64,000 nucleotides of DNA from Neorhizobium sp. SHOUNA12A (GCF_023006505.1 NZ_JALBGV010000007.1:62001-126000); one strand, 5' to 3'. Numbered from the stretch's first letter, positions 25,452 to 34,868 are shown. The notes: generated by a model not told the origin, from the letters alone. Program-made: numbers and translations.

Positions 25452-26771
25452 TTAAAGCGCGGGCGACAGAAGCTTGGGGCTCTCGGCGATCGCGGCATCG
25501 AGTTTCCGCCGCAGCAATGTGCGATAGAGCTTGACGTGTTCCCGCGCGCAGGCGGCGCGGTCGGCGGGTTGGCGCATGGAAACGCGCAGCCGCTCCCAGA
25601 TTTTGCCATCGCCCAGCACCTCGACGATGCGATCCGCGAGATCCTGGCTGCTGCCGGCGCGAAAGTGCAGGCCATCCTTTCCGTCACGCACCTTTTCGGC
25701 CATTCCGCCGATATCGGAGCAGATCATCGGCCTGCGGTGGAGCAGAGCTTCCTGGATGACAACGGGCGAGTTTTCCCACCAGACGGACGGCAGAACCACC
25801 CAGTCGACGGAACGCATGAGACGTGGCACGTCCGCGTTCTGGTAGGCGCCGTAGAAGCGAACGCGGTTGCCGGCGTCGGCGATGAGCTTCTTGATCCGTT
25901 CCTGGAATTCGACCGGCTGTCGCTCAAGATTGCCGCCGAAGATCATCAGGCAGGAGTCTTCGCCCCATATCTCCTTCGGGATACGCGAGACGGCGTCGAT
26001 CAGGATATCGGCGCCCTTGAATGGAGTCATTTGTCCGAAATAGGCAAAGCGATTGCGGCGCGGCTTGAGACCTTGAACCTCGCGCGCGGGCGCTGCTGTT
26101 TCCATGGCGATGCCGTTTTCGATCACGCTGATCTTGTCTCTTTCGATGCCCCATGCGGCGTAGCGATCCGCCAGGAACCGGCTGGGGGAGATGAAAGCGT
26201 CGGCAAGGTCGAGCATGCCGCGGGCGAACAGTTCGCGCTTCAGGAAACGCGAGACGGGGATCTCGGGAAAGCAGCCGTGGCAGGCGACGGGGGATGCGGT
26301 TTCGCAGAGCTGGCCGGAAGGCCGTTTCACCATTTGCCCGTGATTGTGGCAGATCGACAGATATTCATGGAACGTGACGATGATGGCGGCGTGCGGAAAC
26401 GCTTCTCGCAAAGCATAGAGTGCTTCGAGGCCGATACCGAGAACATGATGGAAATGGATGACATGGGGCCTCAGATCGCGCGCAAAACGCAAAAGGTCCT
26501 GGCTGATCGCCCGGGTATCGCCGTTCGACAGGAAGAAGTGGTCGTAATCGTCCGTGTGGAACAGCAATTCGTCCTCGACGAGGCGCAGGCTCATCAGCGC
26601 GGATGCGGCGTGCCGCGGCACCGGGTGACCGATCCGAGCGAGATAAACCGATTCCACGTTCGGCAATGCTTTCAGGCCGAGATGCAGGTTGTGGGACGCG
26701 ATTTCCGCCCCGCCGAGCGAGACCGACGGATGTGCATGCGAGACGACAAGGACGCGAAGCTGCTCGTTCAT
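25452..26771 (-). CDS. Glycosyltransferase, GT4 family
   Basis: 439-residue GT-B-fold transferase. The N-terminal acceptor half starts VLVVSHAHPSVSLGGAEIAS; the C-terminal donor half has RNRFAYFGQMTPFKGADILIDAV and the donor site PSVWWENSPVVIQEAL, then DIGGMAEKVRDGKDGLHF. It closely parallels the GT4 encoded at 29790-31052 (same PSVWWEN and IGGMAE motifs), so the two are paralogues. It is the last gene of a seven-gene minus-strand operon that begins with the RTX gene, and its start overlaps the preceding stop. It probably adds a sugar to the repeat unit on the cytoplasmic face of the membrane. Confidence 0.92.
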   Translation of the reverse strand: MNEQLRVLVVSHAHPSVSLGGAEIASHNLHLGLKALPNVESVYLARIGHPVPRHAASALMSLRLVEDELLFHTDDYDHFFLSNGDTRAISQDLLRFARDLRPHVIHFHHVLGIGLEALYALREAFPHAAIIVTFHEYLSICHNHGQMVKRPSGQLCETASPVACHGCFPEIPVSRFLKRELFARGMLDLADAFISPSRFLADRYAAWGIERDKISVIENGIAMETAAPAREVQGLKPRRNRFAYFGQMTPFKGADILIDAVSRIPKEIWGEDSCLMIFGGNLERQPVEFQERIKKLIADAGNRVRFYGAYQNADVPRLMRSVDWVVLPSVWWENSPVVIQEALLHRRPMICSDIGGMAEKVRDGKDGLHFRAGSSQDLADRIVEVLGDGKIWERLRVSMRQPADRAACAREHVKLYRTLLRRKLDAAIAESPKLLSPAL

Positions 26772-29044
26772 GCGGGCCTCTTTTCCAGGTGCTTTTCAAC
26801 GGTGAGGATAGGCAGCCATTGGCTCTTGAAGATCTTCCGGTCAATCTCTTCCACCAAGGCCGCCATCGCAGGACTATCGCCGGCGCGGGCGTCGTCGCAG
26901 CCCCACATCTGCACGGACGGCAGCAAATAGGAGTCGAATCCGGACCGGCTGAGGCGGAGGCCTAGATCCACACCCTTTTCCTGCGCACCGAGATAGCCAC
27001 CGCAGAAGCTGCCCGCGCCCGAGAGAGCGTCGCGGGGCATGATGCAGCATTCGAGCGAGGCCGCTGCGATGTGGGTCACGTTCATGTCGGTAACCGCTTT
27101 GAGCGGATATCCGGCGTAGCGGCCCACGACCGGCTGGTCGTCATTGCCGTCGTCGATCCAACTTCCCGCCCAGCGAACAGAATGGTCTTCGTAAGCCAGG
27201 ACGGGCGAGATGATGCTTCCTTTCATCGTGGAAGCAGCAGCGACGAGCTTGCCATACCAGCCTCTCCCGTGCGGGATCAGTGAGGCGGAGAGCGACACGA
27301 CCGTTTCACAGGAAAGCGCCTGCGTGCCCGCTTCCAGCATGTCGTAGACGTCGCCCGTTCCCTTCGTCGATACCAACCTGACCGAAAGGCGATAGAAACG
27401 CGCGAGTTCCTTGAGGCGGGCGGCCTGCCTGCGAAACCGCTCGGCAGGCATGGCAATCACGATTGGCGCGCCCCGGGTTTCCGGATCGAGTGCGAGCAGG
27501 GCAAGCAGCGGGGAGATGTCCTCCTCGCTCTCGCCTACGCCGATGATGATCGGCAGACCGTTTTCCTCATCGAAGAATCCAGCGTCGATGATCGTTTCGA
27601 TGGCCGGCGCTGATCTTCCTGATGATCGTGTCAGGAACGGAACAACGTGTGTATCGACGATCGCCGGCAGCGCGCTGTTGACGGGATCGATCGAGCCGAT
27701 CTGGCGCAATGCCGCCGAACGTGCCGAAAGGCGCGTCGGTTTGACCGGCAGAAACGCGCGGCGCGAATCCTGCAGCGTCAGTTCAAAATAAAGGGACGCG
27801 CCTGGATCTTCGCCCGATAACTGGGCGTGGGCAACGAAGCCGTGGGCGCGCTGATCTCCCCGCAGACCCGGCACAAGGTGCGTCTGGTCGTTGAAACTGT
27901 CCGTGACATCGGGGCGATCGAAGCGCGTCCAGTGTTCGTCGAGGCGGATTGCCGCATTGCGTCGGCGCAGCTTAACTGTCGCGACGTGGCCATCGGGGTC
28001 ATACAGCCAGCCGGAGATGAGGAGATTTCCCGCATCGGCCTCGAATATGCTGTCTATCCCCATCCGGACGGGATAGGGCAGGCCGGAGACGGTTTCCTTG
28101 CCCTCGAAACTGTTGGCGGCGGCCCGCAGGGACAGGAGCACGTCGGGCGTGCCGTGGGTGCGCATCAGGACCGACCGGATATGTTCGGGGGTTTCCTGCG
28201 GATCGGCGATGCGCTTTCGAGGGTGGACCGCAACATGCCTCCAACCGGCGCGCCCTCGAAAGATCAGACCTTCAATGTCGGTAGCGCGGGCAGCCTCGTC
28301 CGTCTCGAGAAGGCCGACAAAACCAGCGGCGCCATCGGGAGCGTCGGGACGTGTAAACGTGGCAATACCGCATTCCGCGACCACCGGCGTTGCCCTTCCG
28401 ATCAGGGACATCCGGCAAGGCCCCGGTGCCATGCCGCGGCTCCAGCCCTGCAGGAATGTCACGCCATCATGGCTCTCGCCGATCACTTCGACGAAGCCAT
28501 CAGTGGCGTGGGTCGCCTGTAAAAGCGTGGTTATGGTGAGAAGCCTGCGGCGGCTGAGATTGCCGGTCATCAGAGCGTCTACGAGCCGGTTTATGACGGC
28601 GGCCGACTGAGATCCGGCGGACTCGAGCATGAGCGCGGCCGCTTCCTCCGTTGAGGCAAGACGGGGCGCAAAGATGTAGGGCGTGCCCGTCTCCTTCTCC
28701 GTCTCTCCGAAGCGTATCGTGGTCATGGCAAGGTCCGTGTCCCCTGCCGGAAGGAGCGCCGCAAAGCCGTGCTTGGCCCGCGGTGAGGATGCGGTCAGTC
28801 GCCATTCCGAGACAAATGCATTTCGCGTATCGGCCTGATTTTCGCCGACGCCAACCGTCACGTCGCCGGCCGGGACTTGGCCGAGGCCTATAATGAGCAG
28901 GGTTGCCTCGTCGACGTGGCAGCCGATAACCCTTCCGGAGCGCATCGCCCTGCTCGCCCCCTGCTTGGCGGGCGTTGGTTTGGTGACCAGGGGGCCGGTG
29001 ACCGGAGGGTTGGTAACCGTGGGGGATTGTTCCGTAACCAGCAT
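26768..29044 (-). CDS. Large GT2-like protein with degenerate catalytic motif
   Basis: 758 residues, no signal. The N-terminal half is unknown; at about 330-430 lies a beta-sandwich-like segment beginning NLLISGWLYDPDGHVATVKLR. The last 250 residues parallel the GT2 domain of the 773-residue neighbour (31885-34206), ending in GSFCGGYLGAQEKGVDLGLRL and YLLPSVQMWG. The metal-binding DxD of active GT2 enzymes is absent: the neighbour has LNSDVVP where this protein has LSASLIPHG. Near the N-terminus are three VTxPPVT/VTKP-like turns. It may be an inactive partner of the active enzyme, or use another mechanism. Both ends overlap or abut its neighbours in one operon. Confidence 0.8.
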   Translation of the reverse strand: MLVTEQSPTVTNPPVTGPLVTKPTPAKQGASRAMRSGRVIGCHVDEATLLIIGLGQVPAGDVTVGVGENQADTRNAFVSEWRLTASSPRAKHGFAALLPAGDTDLAMTTIRFGETEKETGTPYIFAPRLASTEEAAALMLESAGSQSAAVINRLVDALMTGNLSRRRLLTITTLLQATHATDGFVEVIGESHDGVTFLQGWSRGMAPGPCRMSLIGRATPVVAECGIATFTRPDAPDGAAGFVGLLETDEAARATDIEGLIFRGRAGWRHVAVHPRKRIADPQETPEHIRSVLMRTHGTPDVLLSLRAAANSFEGKETVSGLPYPVRMGIDSIFEADAGNLLISGWLYDPDGHVATVKLRRRNAAIRLDEHWTRFDRPDVTDSFNDQTHLVPGLRGDQRAHGFVAHAQLSGEDPGASLYFELTLQDSRRAFLPVKPTRLSARSAALRQIGSIDPVNSALPAIVDTHVVPFLTRSSGRSAPAIETIIDAGFFDEENGLPIIIGVGESEEDISPLLALLALDPETRGAPIVIAMPAERFRRQAARLKELARFYRLSVRLVSTKGTGDVYDMLEAGTQALSCETVVSLSASLIPHGRGWYGKLVAAASTMKGSIISPVLAYEDHSVRWAGSWIDDGNDDQPVVGRYAGYPLKAVTDMNVTHIAAASLECCIMPRDALSGAGSFCGGYLGAQEKGVDLGLRLSRSGFDSYLLPSVQMWGCDDARAGDSPAMAALVEEIDRKIFKSQWLPILTVEKHLEKRPA

Positions 29045-29061
29045 GCCTTGCGCTCCCTCGG

Positions 29062-29793
29062 TCAGATCCTGAAAATCAGCGCAAGGCCGGCGCCCGCGGC
29101 AAATCCGACGAGAACGAACAGCAGCAACAGCATGGGTTTGAATTCGGCGTTCGCCCGTTTCTTCAATGCATTCAGGTTCTTCTCCATCCCAGCCACGACC
29201 CCGTCCAGCCGCATCAGGTGGACATCGAGGTCATTCAGCCGTTGGCTGACCTCCACCTTGAGGTTTTCGACGGCGTTGCCGATTTCGGTCAGGTCGGTGG
29301 TTTCGGTCTTGTCCGCATCGATTTCCGGTGCGCGCTGCAGGGAGCGCTGCGAGACCTGCAACTGCCGCTGCGACGCCATCAGCACATCAAGCTTGTCGAG
29401 CACTTTTGCCAGCGGCGCGGCGATCAGGGCTTCGGCTGCCTGTTCGTTCGGCTGCGGAACGCGAAGCGCCTGTTCGGAACCGCTTCCATTGCGCGCCATG
29501 ACGACGATATCGCTGGCCCGCGAATGGAGGGGATCGGGCAGCGCGATTTCGAATGCGTGCTTGCCGTCGCCGATCCCGTTGCGTCGCAGGTCTGGACGGT
29601 TGCGATCGGCAACAGTCTCTGCGATCACCTTGCCATCGAGTAAGACACGGATGGTCAGACGCTGGTCCGGCGCCATCGGGTCGAATGCCCAGCCGAAGAT
29701 CGTACCCATGTCGACGGCGTCCACGCGGCCGTTCATCGGCTTGACGTTGTCCTGTTCGGATGCGGCATCCGGTCGTTCGGCGGGACTGGTCAT
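29062..29793 (-). CDS. Membrane-anchored coiled-coil protein with GWxxDP domain
   Basis: 243 residues. Residues about 20-95 form a domain with GTIFGWAFDPMAPDQRLTIRV, similar to the GWLYDP and GGWFHAP segments in the two big GT2-like proteins of the same operon. Residues about 115-215 are rich in heptads (LDKLDVLMASQRQLQVSQRSL, NLKVEVSQRLNDLDVHLMRLD) and probably coil. The C-terminus is a single membrane helix (MLLLLFVLVGFAAGAGLALIF) followed by RI, i.e. a tail anchor. ATG 29793 overlaps the stop of the upstream GT4 by 4 nt. It may tether the glycosyltransferases to the inner membrane (inference). I know of no named family for it. Confidence 0.75.
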   Translation of the reverse strand: MTSPAERPDAASEQDNVKPMNGRVDAVDMGTIFGWAFDPMAPDQRLTIRVLLDGKVIAETVADRNRPDLRRNGIGDGKHAFEIALPDPLHSRASDIVVMARNGSGSEQALRVPQPNEQAAEALIAAPLAKVLDKLDVLMASQRQLQVSQRSLQRAPEIDADKTETTDLTEIGNAVENLKVEVSQRLNDLDVHLMRLDGVVAGMEKNLNALKKRANAEFKPMLLLLFVLVGFAAGAGLALIFRI

Positions 29794-31052
29794 GCGCTCT
29801 CCAATGCCTGAACCTGTGCCGTCTCCATCCACTTGAGATAGCGGCGGGCAGTCGTGTCGATGTCGTCGGGCTTGCGGGCGTTTTGCGCAAACAGGTGCAG
29901 CAGTTTCGGGTCTTCCAGGATGTCACGCATCGCCGCGGCGAGCGCACGGGCATCATTGGGTGGGACGGTCAGGCCGTTGACGCCATGCTCGACCATTTCA
30001 GCCATTCCGCCGATATTGCTGGCGATGACCGGACGGCCTTGCGCCTGGGCTTCCTGAATGACCAACGGTGCGTTCTCCCACCAGACGGACGGAACGATGG
30101 TGCAATCGACCGCAGCCACCAGATCGCCGATATCTTCGCGTCGATAGGGCCCTCGGGCCTGCACGGATCCTGATGTTTCGGCAAAGCGCCGATTGATTTC
30201 CTCGACGAACGTCTCGCTCTGGAAAGGCGCGCCGCCATGGACGCGAAGTTCGAAATCCATGCCGTCGGCCAGAAGCTGACGCGCCGCCTCGAGCAATACG
30301 GTCACCCCTTTCCAGGGGTTGAGATTGCCGAAATATCCGAAGACCGGCTTCCCGCCCTGGAGCAGATCTCTCCGTGCGCCGGCTTTGCGGGCGGGGATGC
30401 CATTGGGAATGACGCTGATCTTATCTTCGTCGAGTCCCCACTGCACGAAGCGATCCCGCAAAAAGGCGCTTGGCGAGACGAAGTGGTCGACCGTGCTCAA
30501 CAGGGCCTTCAGGTGGCGTTCGCGCAAGGCAAAGCGATCGAGCGGAATATCCTTGAAGCAGGCATGGCAGCGGTCCGGGCTGGACTGATGACAAAGCTCC
30601 TTGCTGCCAGTGCGCACCATCAGGCCGTCATGGTGGCAGATGGGGTAGTAGTCATGGAGTGTCATGACGATCTGGCAGTCGGGCAGGGTGCGGCGGACGA
30701 TGTGGGGGAACTCGGCGCCAAGCAGCAGCATGTGGTGGAGATGGACCACATCCGGCCGGAAATCGCGCAGCAGATCCGCTATGTCAGGCACGACACCGTA
30801 GAGGTCGATCTGGCTCATGAAGAAGCGGTCGAAATGTCCGGACCACAACAGGATTTCGTCTCCTGCTGAGCCGATGCTCTGGAAGCTCGTGCCAGGTCTT
30901 GCTTCGCGATGAATGTGGTTCGTGGCACCGAGAAACAGAGCTTCGTGACCCTCGCGCTGATAGGCGCGAAACAGGTCGTGAGCGAATATCTCGGTTCCGC
31001 CCGGGTGGAGGGACGGATGGTTGTGGGCAGCGACCAGAATGCGCTTGCTCAT
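29790..31052 (-). CDS. Glycosyltransferase, GT4 family
   Basis: 420-residue GT-B transferase, paralogous to the product of 25452-26771. Start MSKRILVAAHNHPSLHPGGTEIFAHDLF; donor half with KPVFGYFGNLNPWKGVTVLLEA and the catalytic region PSVWWENAPLVIQEAQAQGRPVIAS, then NIGGMAEMVEHGVNGL. The ATG at 31052 overlaps the methyltransferase stop by 4 nt; the long in-frame extension upstream is not supported by homology. Predicted to add one sugar to the lipid-linked repeat unit. Confidence 0.93.
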   Translation of the reverse strand: MSKRILVAAHNHPSLHPGGTEIFAHDLFRAYQREGHEALFLGATNHIHREARPGTSFQSIGSAGDEILLWSGHFDRFFMSQIDLYGVVPDIADLLRDFRPDVVHLHHMLLLGAEFPHIVRRTLPDCQIVMTLHDYYPICHHDGLMVRTGSKELCHQSSPDRCHACFKDIPLDRFALRERHLKALLSTVDHFVSPSAFLRDRFVQWGLDEDKISVIPNGIPARKAGARRDLLQGGKPVFGYFGNLNPWKGVTVLLEAARQLLADGMDFELRVHGGAPFQSETFVEEINRRFAETSGSVQARGPYRREDIGDLVAAVDCTIVPSVWWENAPLVIQEAQAQGRPVIASNIGGMAEMVEHGVNGLTVPPNDARALAAAMRDILEDPKLLHLFAQNARKPDDIDTTARRYLKWMETAQVQALESA

Positions 31053-31888
31053 CGGCCATTTCCCCGGCGCTTCGCCACAATGAAATCCTGATGGTGAGCC
31101 GCTTTGGTGCCGCGCCAATGGCCAAGCGATTTCAAGGCGACGGAGAGGCCGGCCCGTTCGAGCGCCTTGTCCAGAAAGCCGTCTTCGAAGCCGACCGCCG
31201 CAAGCGGCGCCTGGTTGGGTACGAACCAGCACGGGCTTTCGCCATAGCGGCGGAACGCAAGGCGCGGATCGCGCCGCCCGTGCTCGTTTGCCGCCGCGAT
31301 CCGGTCGACCACGAAGGCTGTCATGAACAATCGGCCGCCGACTGACAGGACCCTGCGAACCTCAGCGAGGTAAACGAGGACTTCCGCAGGGGGCAGGTGA
31401 GTGACCACCGACGTCATGATGACGAAGTCGAAATGTTGATCCGGAAAGGGTAGTCTCAGGGCCCTGCCGCTGACCTTGCCGTTCGGATTGTAGAGTTCGT
31501 GCGCGATATCCAGTCGCTGGAAGGCGAAATTGGAGTAGGCGGGCGTGATCGTCCGCTGGCACCAGTCGATGCCGCCCTCGACCGGATCGATGCCGTCGTA
31601 GCGGCTTGTCTGCGGATCGAGATACTGGGTAAGCGGCACAGCCATCCGGCCGATACCGCAGCCGATGTCGAGCACGCGGGCCTCTTCGCGCAGGCCGCCG
31701 ATACGGATGAAGTGCCCGAGAAATTCCGCGCCTATCGCACGAAAATCACCGTCGCCCACGAAGACGTTGGTGGGTTCCGGCTGCGGCAGAAAACGGTTGC
31801 CCCGAACGGCTTCAAGCAGCCAGCGAACACGGTCCTCGTCGACCAGCCGAGCCGGCTTGGGAGGGCGCACGAGTGCTATCTGTGTCAC
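31049..31888 (-). CDS. Class I SAM-dependent methyltransferase
   Basis: 279 residues with a Rossmann-type methyltransferase fold. Motif I is VLDIGCGIGRMAVPL (about residues 72-86), the acidic motif II is in YDGIDPVEGGIDWC, motif IV is FDFVIMTSVVTHL, and the post-motif helices are VRRVLSVGGRLFMTAF. The start is a GTG at 31888 that overlaps the preceding stop (GTGA) and has GGAAC just upstream; upstream in-frame codons lie inside the GT2 gene. Between glycosyltransferase genes, it most likely O-methylates a sugar of the repeat unit or its non-reducing end (inference). Confidence 0.9.
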   Translation of the reverse strand: MTQIALVRPPKPARLVDEDRVRWLLEAVRGNRFLPQPEPTNVFVGDGDFRAIGAEFLGHFIRIGGLREEARVLDIGCGIGRMAVPLTQYLDPQTSRYDGIDPVEGGIDWCQRTITPAYSNFAFQRLDIAHELYNPNGKVSGRALRLPFPDQHFDFVIMTSVVTHLPPAEVLVYLAEVRRVLSVGGRLFMTAFVVDRIAAANEHGRRDPRLAFRRYGESPCWFVPNQAPLAAVGFEDGFLDKALERAGLSVALKSLGHWRGTKAAHHQDFIVAKRRGNGR

Positions 31889-34206
31889 GCTGCGTTCCTT
31901 TCCCGGTCTCTCCCATTCGTGGCGGCGGGGTGATCTTGATCTCTGCCGAATGGGTTGGCCATCAGGTCGGTGATGTCGTCTTCCCAGCGTTGCGTGTGCA
32001 GCCACGAATTGTATTGGCTAGCAACGCCGCGCATATAGTCCTCGCTGCGGCGGATCGATCGGCGCTCGAAATGATACAGGCAGGCGGCTGGCTCATAGGC
32101 GATCTGGAGCCCGAGACGGCGGATCTTGAGGCAGAGGTCACTGTCCTCGTAGTCGCCGATCACGTAGTCCTCGGTGAAGCCGCCGACACGCTCGTAGGTG
32201 GCCCTGCGGGTCACGAGGCAGGCGCCGGTGACGCCGGGAACCTCGCGGGCTTGTTGGGCGGGAGCATAGTCGCCGGGCATGCCCTTGTTGAAATGGTGGT
32301 TCAACCAGATCCCGCGCTGGTCGCGGCCAAAATACAGGCCGGCATGCTGCAGCGATCCGTCTTCGAAGAGCAGTTTGGGGCCGATGGCGCCCAGCCTGCT
32401 GTTTTCCAGCAGCGGCCGCGACAGCACCTGAAGCCAACCAGGTCCCTTTGGCACGACATCCGAATTGAGCATGACCAGAATGGCGCCGCGGGCAAAACGT
32501 GCGCCGGCATTGCAGGCCCGTGCGTAGCCGCTGTTGCGGTTCATGACGACCAGCTTCATCGGCAGTCCGTGCAGGAGGTGCAGGCCGCCCAGCATGTGCT
32601 CCGTCTCATCCTGGATTTCCGGTGAATCGAGGACGAAGATGATCTCGGCATTGGCGACGAGCCACGGATCGGTGGCCATTCCCGACAGTTGGAAGCGCAG
32701 GAAATCGAGGACCTTGTAGAGGGGTATGACAATCGAAACGAGGGGTGTGGTTTCGGACAGGCTGTAGTCCTTGGTGGTGTCGACCTCTATGGTCTTGCCC
32801 AATCGCCGTTCTATGTCCTGCAGGGCGGGCGCGAGGATCGTGCGGAAGGCACTGTCGACCGCATGCTGCGGCGGCACGGCACGCAGGACGTGGTTTCGTT
32901 GTGTTGCGGGCTCGAAAGGCTGCGGCTTCGGTATCAGCGGCCTGACCGCTCCCGAAGCAAGGCGCAACTGAAATCGCGGCTGCAGGAGCGGGCCGGTGGA
33001 TTCCGGCAGCGGGATCCAGGCAACGAAGCCGGTCACATCGGTCTTGCTCTTCTCGTCCTTGCCTTCCGCCCATGCCGGGAATTTGTAGCTGTTTGCGTCA
33101 AGCGGTACGGCCGTGCCGTCCTCCCTCACGTAGTCGATGCCGGCGAAGGCGGATGACGGCGCATGGAACCAGCCGCCTGCCAGAAGGCCGTCGTCGAGCG
33201 CCAGGGCGAGATCGACCTCCCCGGACGGGTGCATCGACGACTTGGCAACCCGGGTTGCAGGCAGCGGGGCGTTGACCTGAAGGTCGATCGCCGTCGCGGC
33301 GCTGCCTTCCGGCAAGGCGGCGAGGCAACGGACGATCATTTCGCGCAGCTCCACCGCCTCACGGTTTTTGCTCCACCAGCTCTGAAGGCTGGGATGGCGA
33401 GGCTTGTCGTCAGCAAGCTGGCGGATTGCGGCACCATTCTTGCTCAGGAGGACGATAAGAAACGGAGGAGAGGGAAAAGGCGCCTCCGCGATGAAATGGC
33501 ACGGTTGAAGACCGCTTTTCATTTTGCGTCCGAGGACAAGCCTTGCGGCCATGCGTGCGATCGAAGTCGCGCCGATCGCATAGATCGCTATAATGTCGCC
33601 GAGGTCCGGATTGATCGCCGTCTCGATCAGATGGCGTCCCTGAGCAACCTGGCAGACGATGCTGGCGGTCTGCGGTTCGGGCACGAGCGCATGAAGGGCG
33701 TCTTCGACGATCATATGGAAAAGATGGTCGCCGGCGATGCGGAAGGCGCTTCGCCAGACGGTCAGCAGGTTGTTGACGAACTTGATGCGGGAACCCGGCG
33801 CAAGATCCGCAAACAGCGCTTCCACGTCGAGGGGCGTGAGCATGTGTGCCGGCTGCATCATGACGGTTTCGACGATGCCGCCGTGTTCCGTGCAGATGTC
33901 CGCGTTTACCGGCTGTTGTTCCGGTCGCATCGCCCAGAACATACGTTGTCTTCCGTGGCCGAGTGGAAGCATCATGCTGACCAGCGGTACCGGTGACCGA
34001 TCCATCGACAACAAGCACTTGGTGGTTGCGGGAAGGGGCGAGGGGAGATCCCAGACAAGGATTGCCAGATCCGCGCCGAGCCGAAAGATTTTTGCGTTTC
34101 TAAAAACGCCCGTGGCGTCGTCTATCGCTTCGTCGAACGTCACACGCGGCCCCTCTGAATCGGAGTTGCGCGCCCCGCGGGAGGAGGCAGGGCGCGCAGA
34201 AATCAT
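31885..34206 (-). CDS. Large protein with C-terminal GT2 glycosyltransferase domain
   Basis: 773 residues. The N-terminal about 450 residues are unknown, with a beta-sandwich-like stretch (LALALDDGLLAGGWFHAPSS, 325-420) shared with the product of 26768-29044. The C-terminal GT-A domain (about 505-750) is complete: PLVSIVIPLYKVLDFLRF, the metal site LVMLNSDVVP, GAIGPKLLFEDGSLQHAG and the catalytic-base region GDYEDSDLCLKI. By position after the RTX gene it matches WgeB/ExpE2 of the S. meliloti galactoglucan locus (synteny-based suggestion). It starts 2 nt after the RTX stop, so both are translated from one mRNA. Confidence 0.88.
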   Translation of the reverse strand: MISARPASSRGARNSDSEGPRVTFDEAIDDATGVFRNAKIFRLGADLAILVWDLPSPLPATTKCLLSMDRSPVPLVSMMLPLGHGRQRMFWAMRPEQQPVNADICTEHGGIVETVMMQPAHMLTPLDVEALFADLAPGSRIKFVNNLLTVWRSAFRIAGDHLFHMIVEDALHALVPEPQTASIVCQVAQGRHLIETAINPDLGDIIAIYAIGATSIARMAARLVLGRKMKSGLQPCHFIAEAPFPSPPFLIVLLSKNGAAIRQLADDKPRHPSLQSWWSKNREAVELREMIVRCLAALPEGSAATAIDLQVNAPLPATRVAKSSMHPSGEVDLALALDDGLLAGGWFHAPSSAFAGIDYVREDGTAVPLDANSYKFPAWAEGKDEKSKTDVTGFVAWIPLPESTGPLLQPRFQLRLASGAVRPLIPKPQPFEPATQRNHVLRAVPPQHAVDSAFRTILAPALQDIERRLGKTIEVDTTKDYSLSETTPLVSIVIPLYKVLDFLRFQLSGMATDPWLVANAEIIFVLDSPEIQDETEHMLGGLHLLHGLPMKLVVMNRNSGYARACNAGARFARGAILVMLNSDVVPKGPGWLQVLSRPLLENSRLGAIGPKLLFEDGSLQHAGLYFGRDQRGIWLNHHFNKGMPGDYAPAQQAREVPGVTGACLVTRRATYERVGGFTEDYVIGDYEDSDLCLKIRRLGLQIAYEPAACLYHFERRSIRRSEDYMRGVASQYNSWLHTQRWEDDITDLMANPFGRDQDHPAATNGRDRERNAA

Positions 34207-34208
34207 GC

Positions 34209-34868
34209 TCAGTGAACGGTGAAGTAGTTCTCGGGATTGGCATGAATGTCGTCAGCGTCGACATTGACCAATGTCAGCGTATCGCCATGGCCGAGATCGA
34301 CGACGACATTGCCGCCGACCTGGGTGACGCGCGAGGCCAGATCGTCCGGCGAGGTCACGTCGAGGCCATTGATGCCCTTCGAGATCTGCAGGATATCCTC
34401 GCCAGCGGTGAAGTCGAGAATGACGTCATTGCCGCCGCCGCCGCCGAAGACGAAGACGTCATGGCCAGCACCGCCGACCAGGATATCGTTGCCAGCGCCG
34501 CCATCGATGATGTCGTTGCCGTCGCCGCCGTAGAGGATGTCAGCACCCTTGCCGCCGGACAGAAGATCATTGCCATGTCCGCCGAGCAGGGTGTCATTGC
34601 CCTTGTCGCCGTAAAGAAGATCATCACCCCAGCCGCCGACAAGATTGTCGTTGCCATCTCCACCGTTCAGCAAGTCGTCGCCCTCGTCGCCGAACAGGGT
34701 GTCATGTCCCTTTCCGCCGAACAGGATGTCGTCACCTTCACCGCCGAACACGATGTCGTGCCCGTTACCGCCGTTTACGAAATCATCGCCCCCATGGGCG
34801 CGGATGAAGTCGTTGAAGCGGGAACCGAACAGGGCATCGTCGTATGCTCCGCCTTCCAATGTGGCCAT
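34209..34868 (-). CDS. Minimal RTX calcium-binding secreted protein (WgeA/ExpE1-like)
   Basis: 219 residues. Residues 6-140 are 15 exactly phased nonapeptides of the RTX type (consensus GGxGxDxLx; the first three imperfect), which form a calcium-filled beta-roll outside the cell. Residues 141-219 look like an uncleaved C-terminal type I secretion signal ([17 protein letters not shown] ... NPENYFTVH, ending in hydrophobic/acidic residues). There is no N-terminal signal and no other domain. The type I exporter genes lie directly upstream. In S. meliloti the RTX protein WgeA (ExpE1) is secreted with galactoglucan; this one fills the same place in the gene order. It heads a seven-gene operon, with a MarR-type palindrome upstream. 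Confidence 0.9.
   Translation of the reverse strand: MATLEGGAYDDALFGSRFNDFIRAHGGDDFVNGGNGHDIVFGGEGDDILFGGKGHDTLFGDEGDDLLNGGDGNDNLVGGWGDDLLYGDKGNDTLLGGHGNDLLSGGKGADILYGGDGNDIIDGGAGNDILVGGAGHDVFVFGGGGGNDVILDFTAGEDILQISKGINGLDVTSPDDLASRVTQVGGNVVVDLGHGDTLTLVNVDADDIHANPENYFTVH
34449..34853 (-). repeat. 15 tandem 27-bp units encoding RTX nonapeptides
   Basis: The coding sequence of the RTX block is an imperfect tandem repeat of 27 bp without length drift over 405 bp. Individual units differ at many third positions, so it is old rather than freshly duplicated. Confidence 0.85.

Noticed and set aside
25428-26930. 500-codon open frame on the plus strand opposite the GT4 gene
   Set aside because: It is a high-GC shadow of the minus-strand glycosyltransferase; its translation has no family pattern, while the opposite strand shows full GT4 motifs.
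34449-34853. Regular 27-bp repeat array considered as CRISPR or minisatellite
   Set aside because: Units are contiguous without spacers and in frame with RTX nonapeptides.
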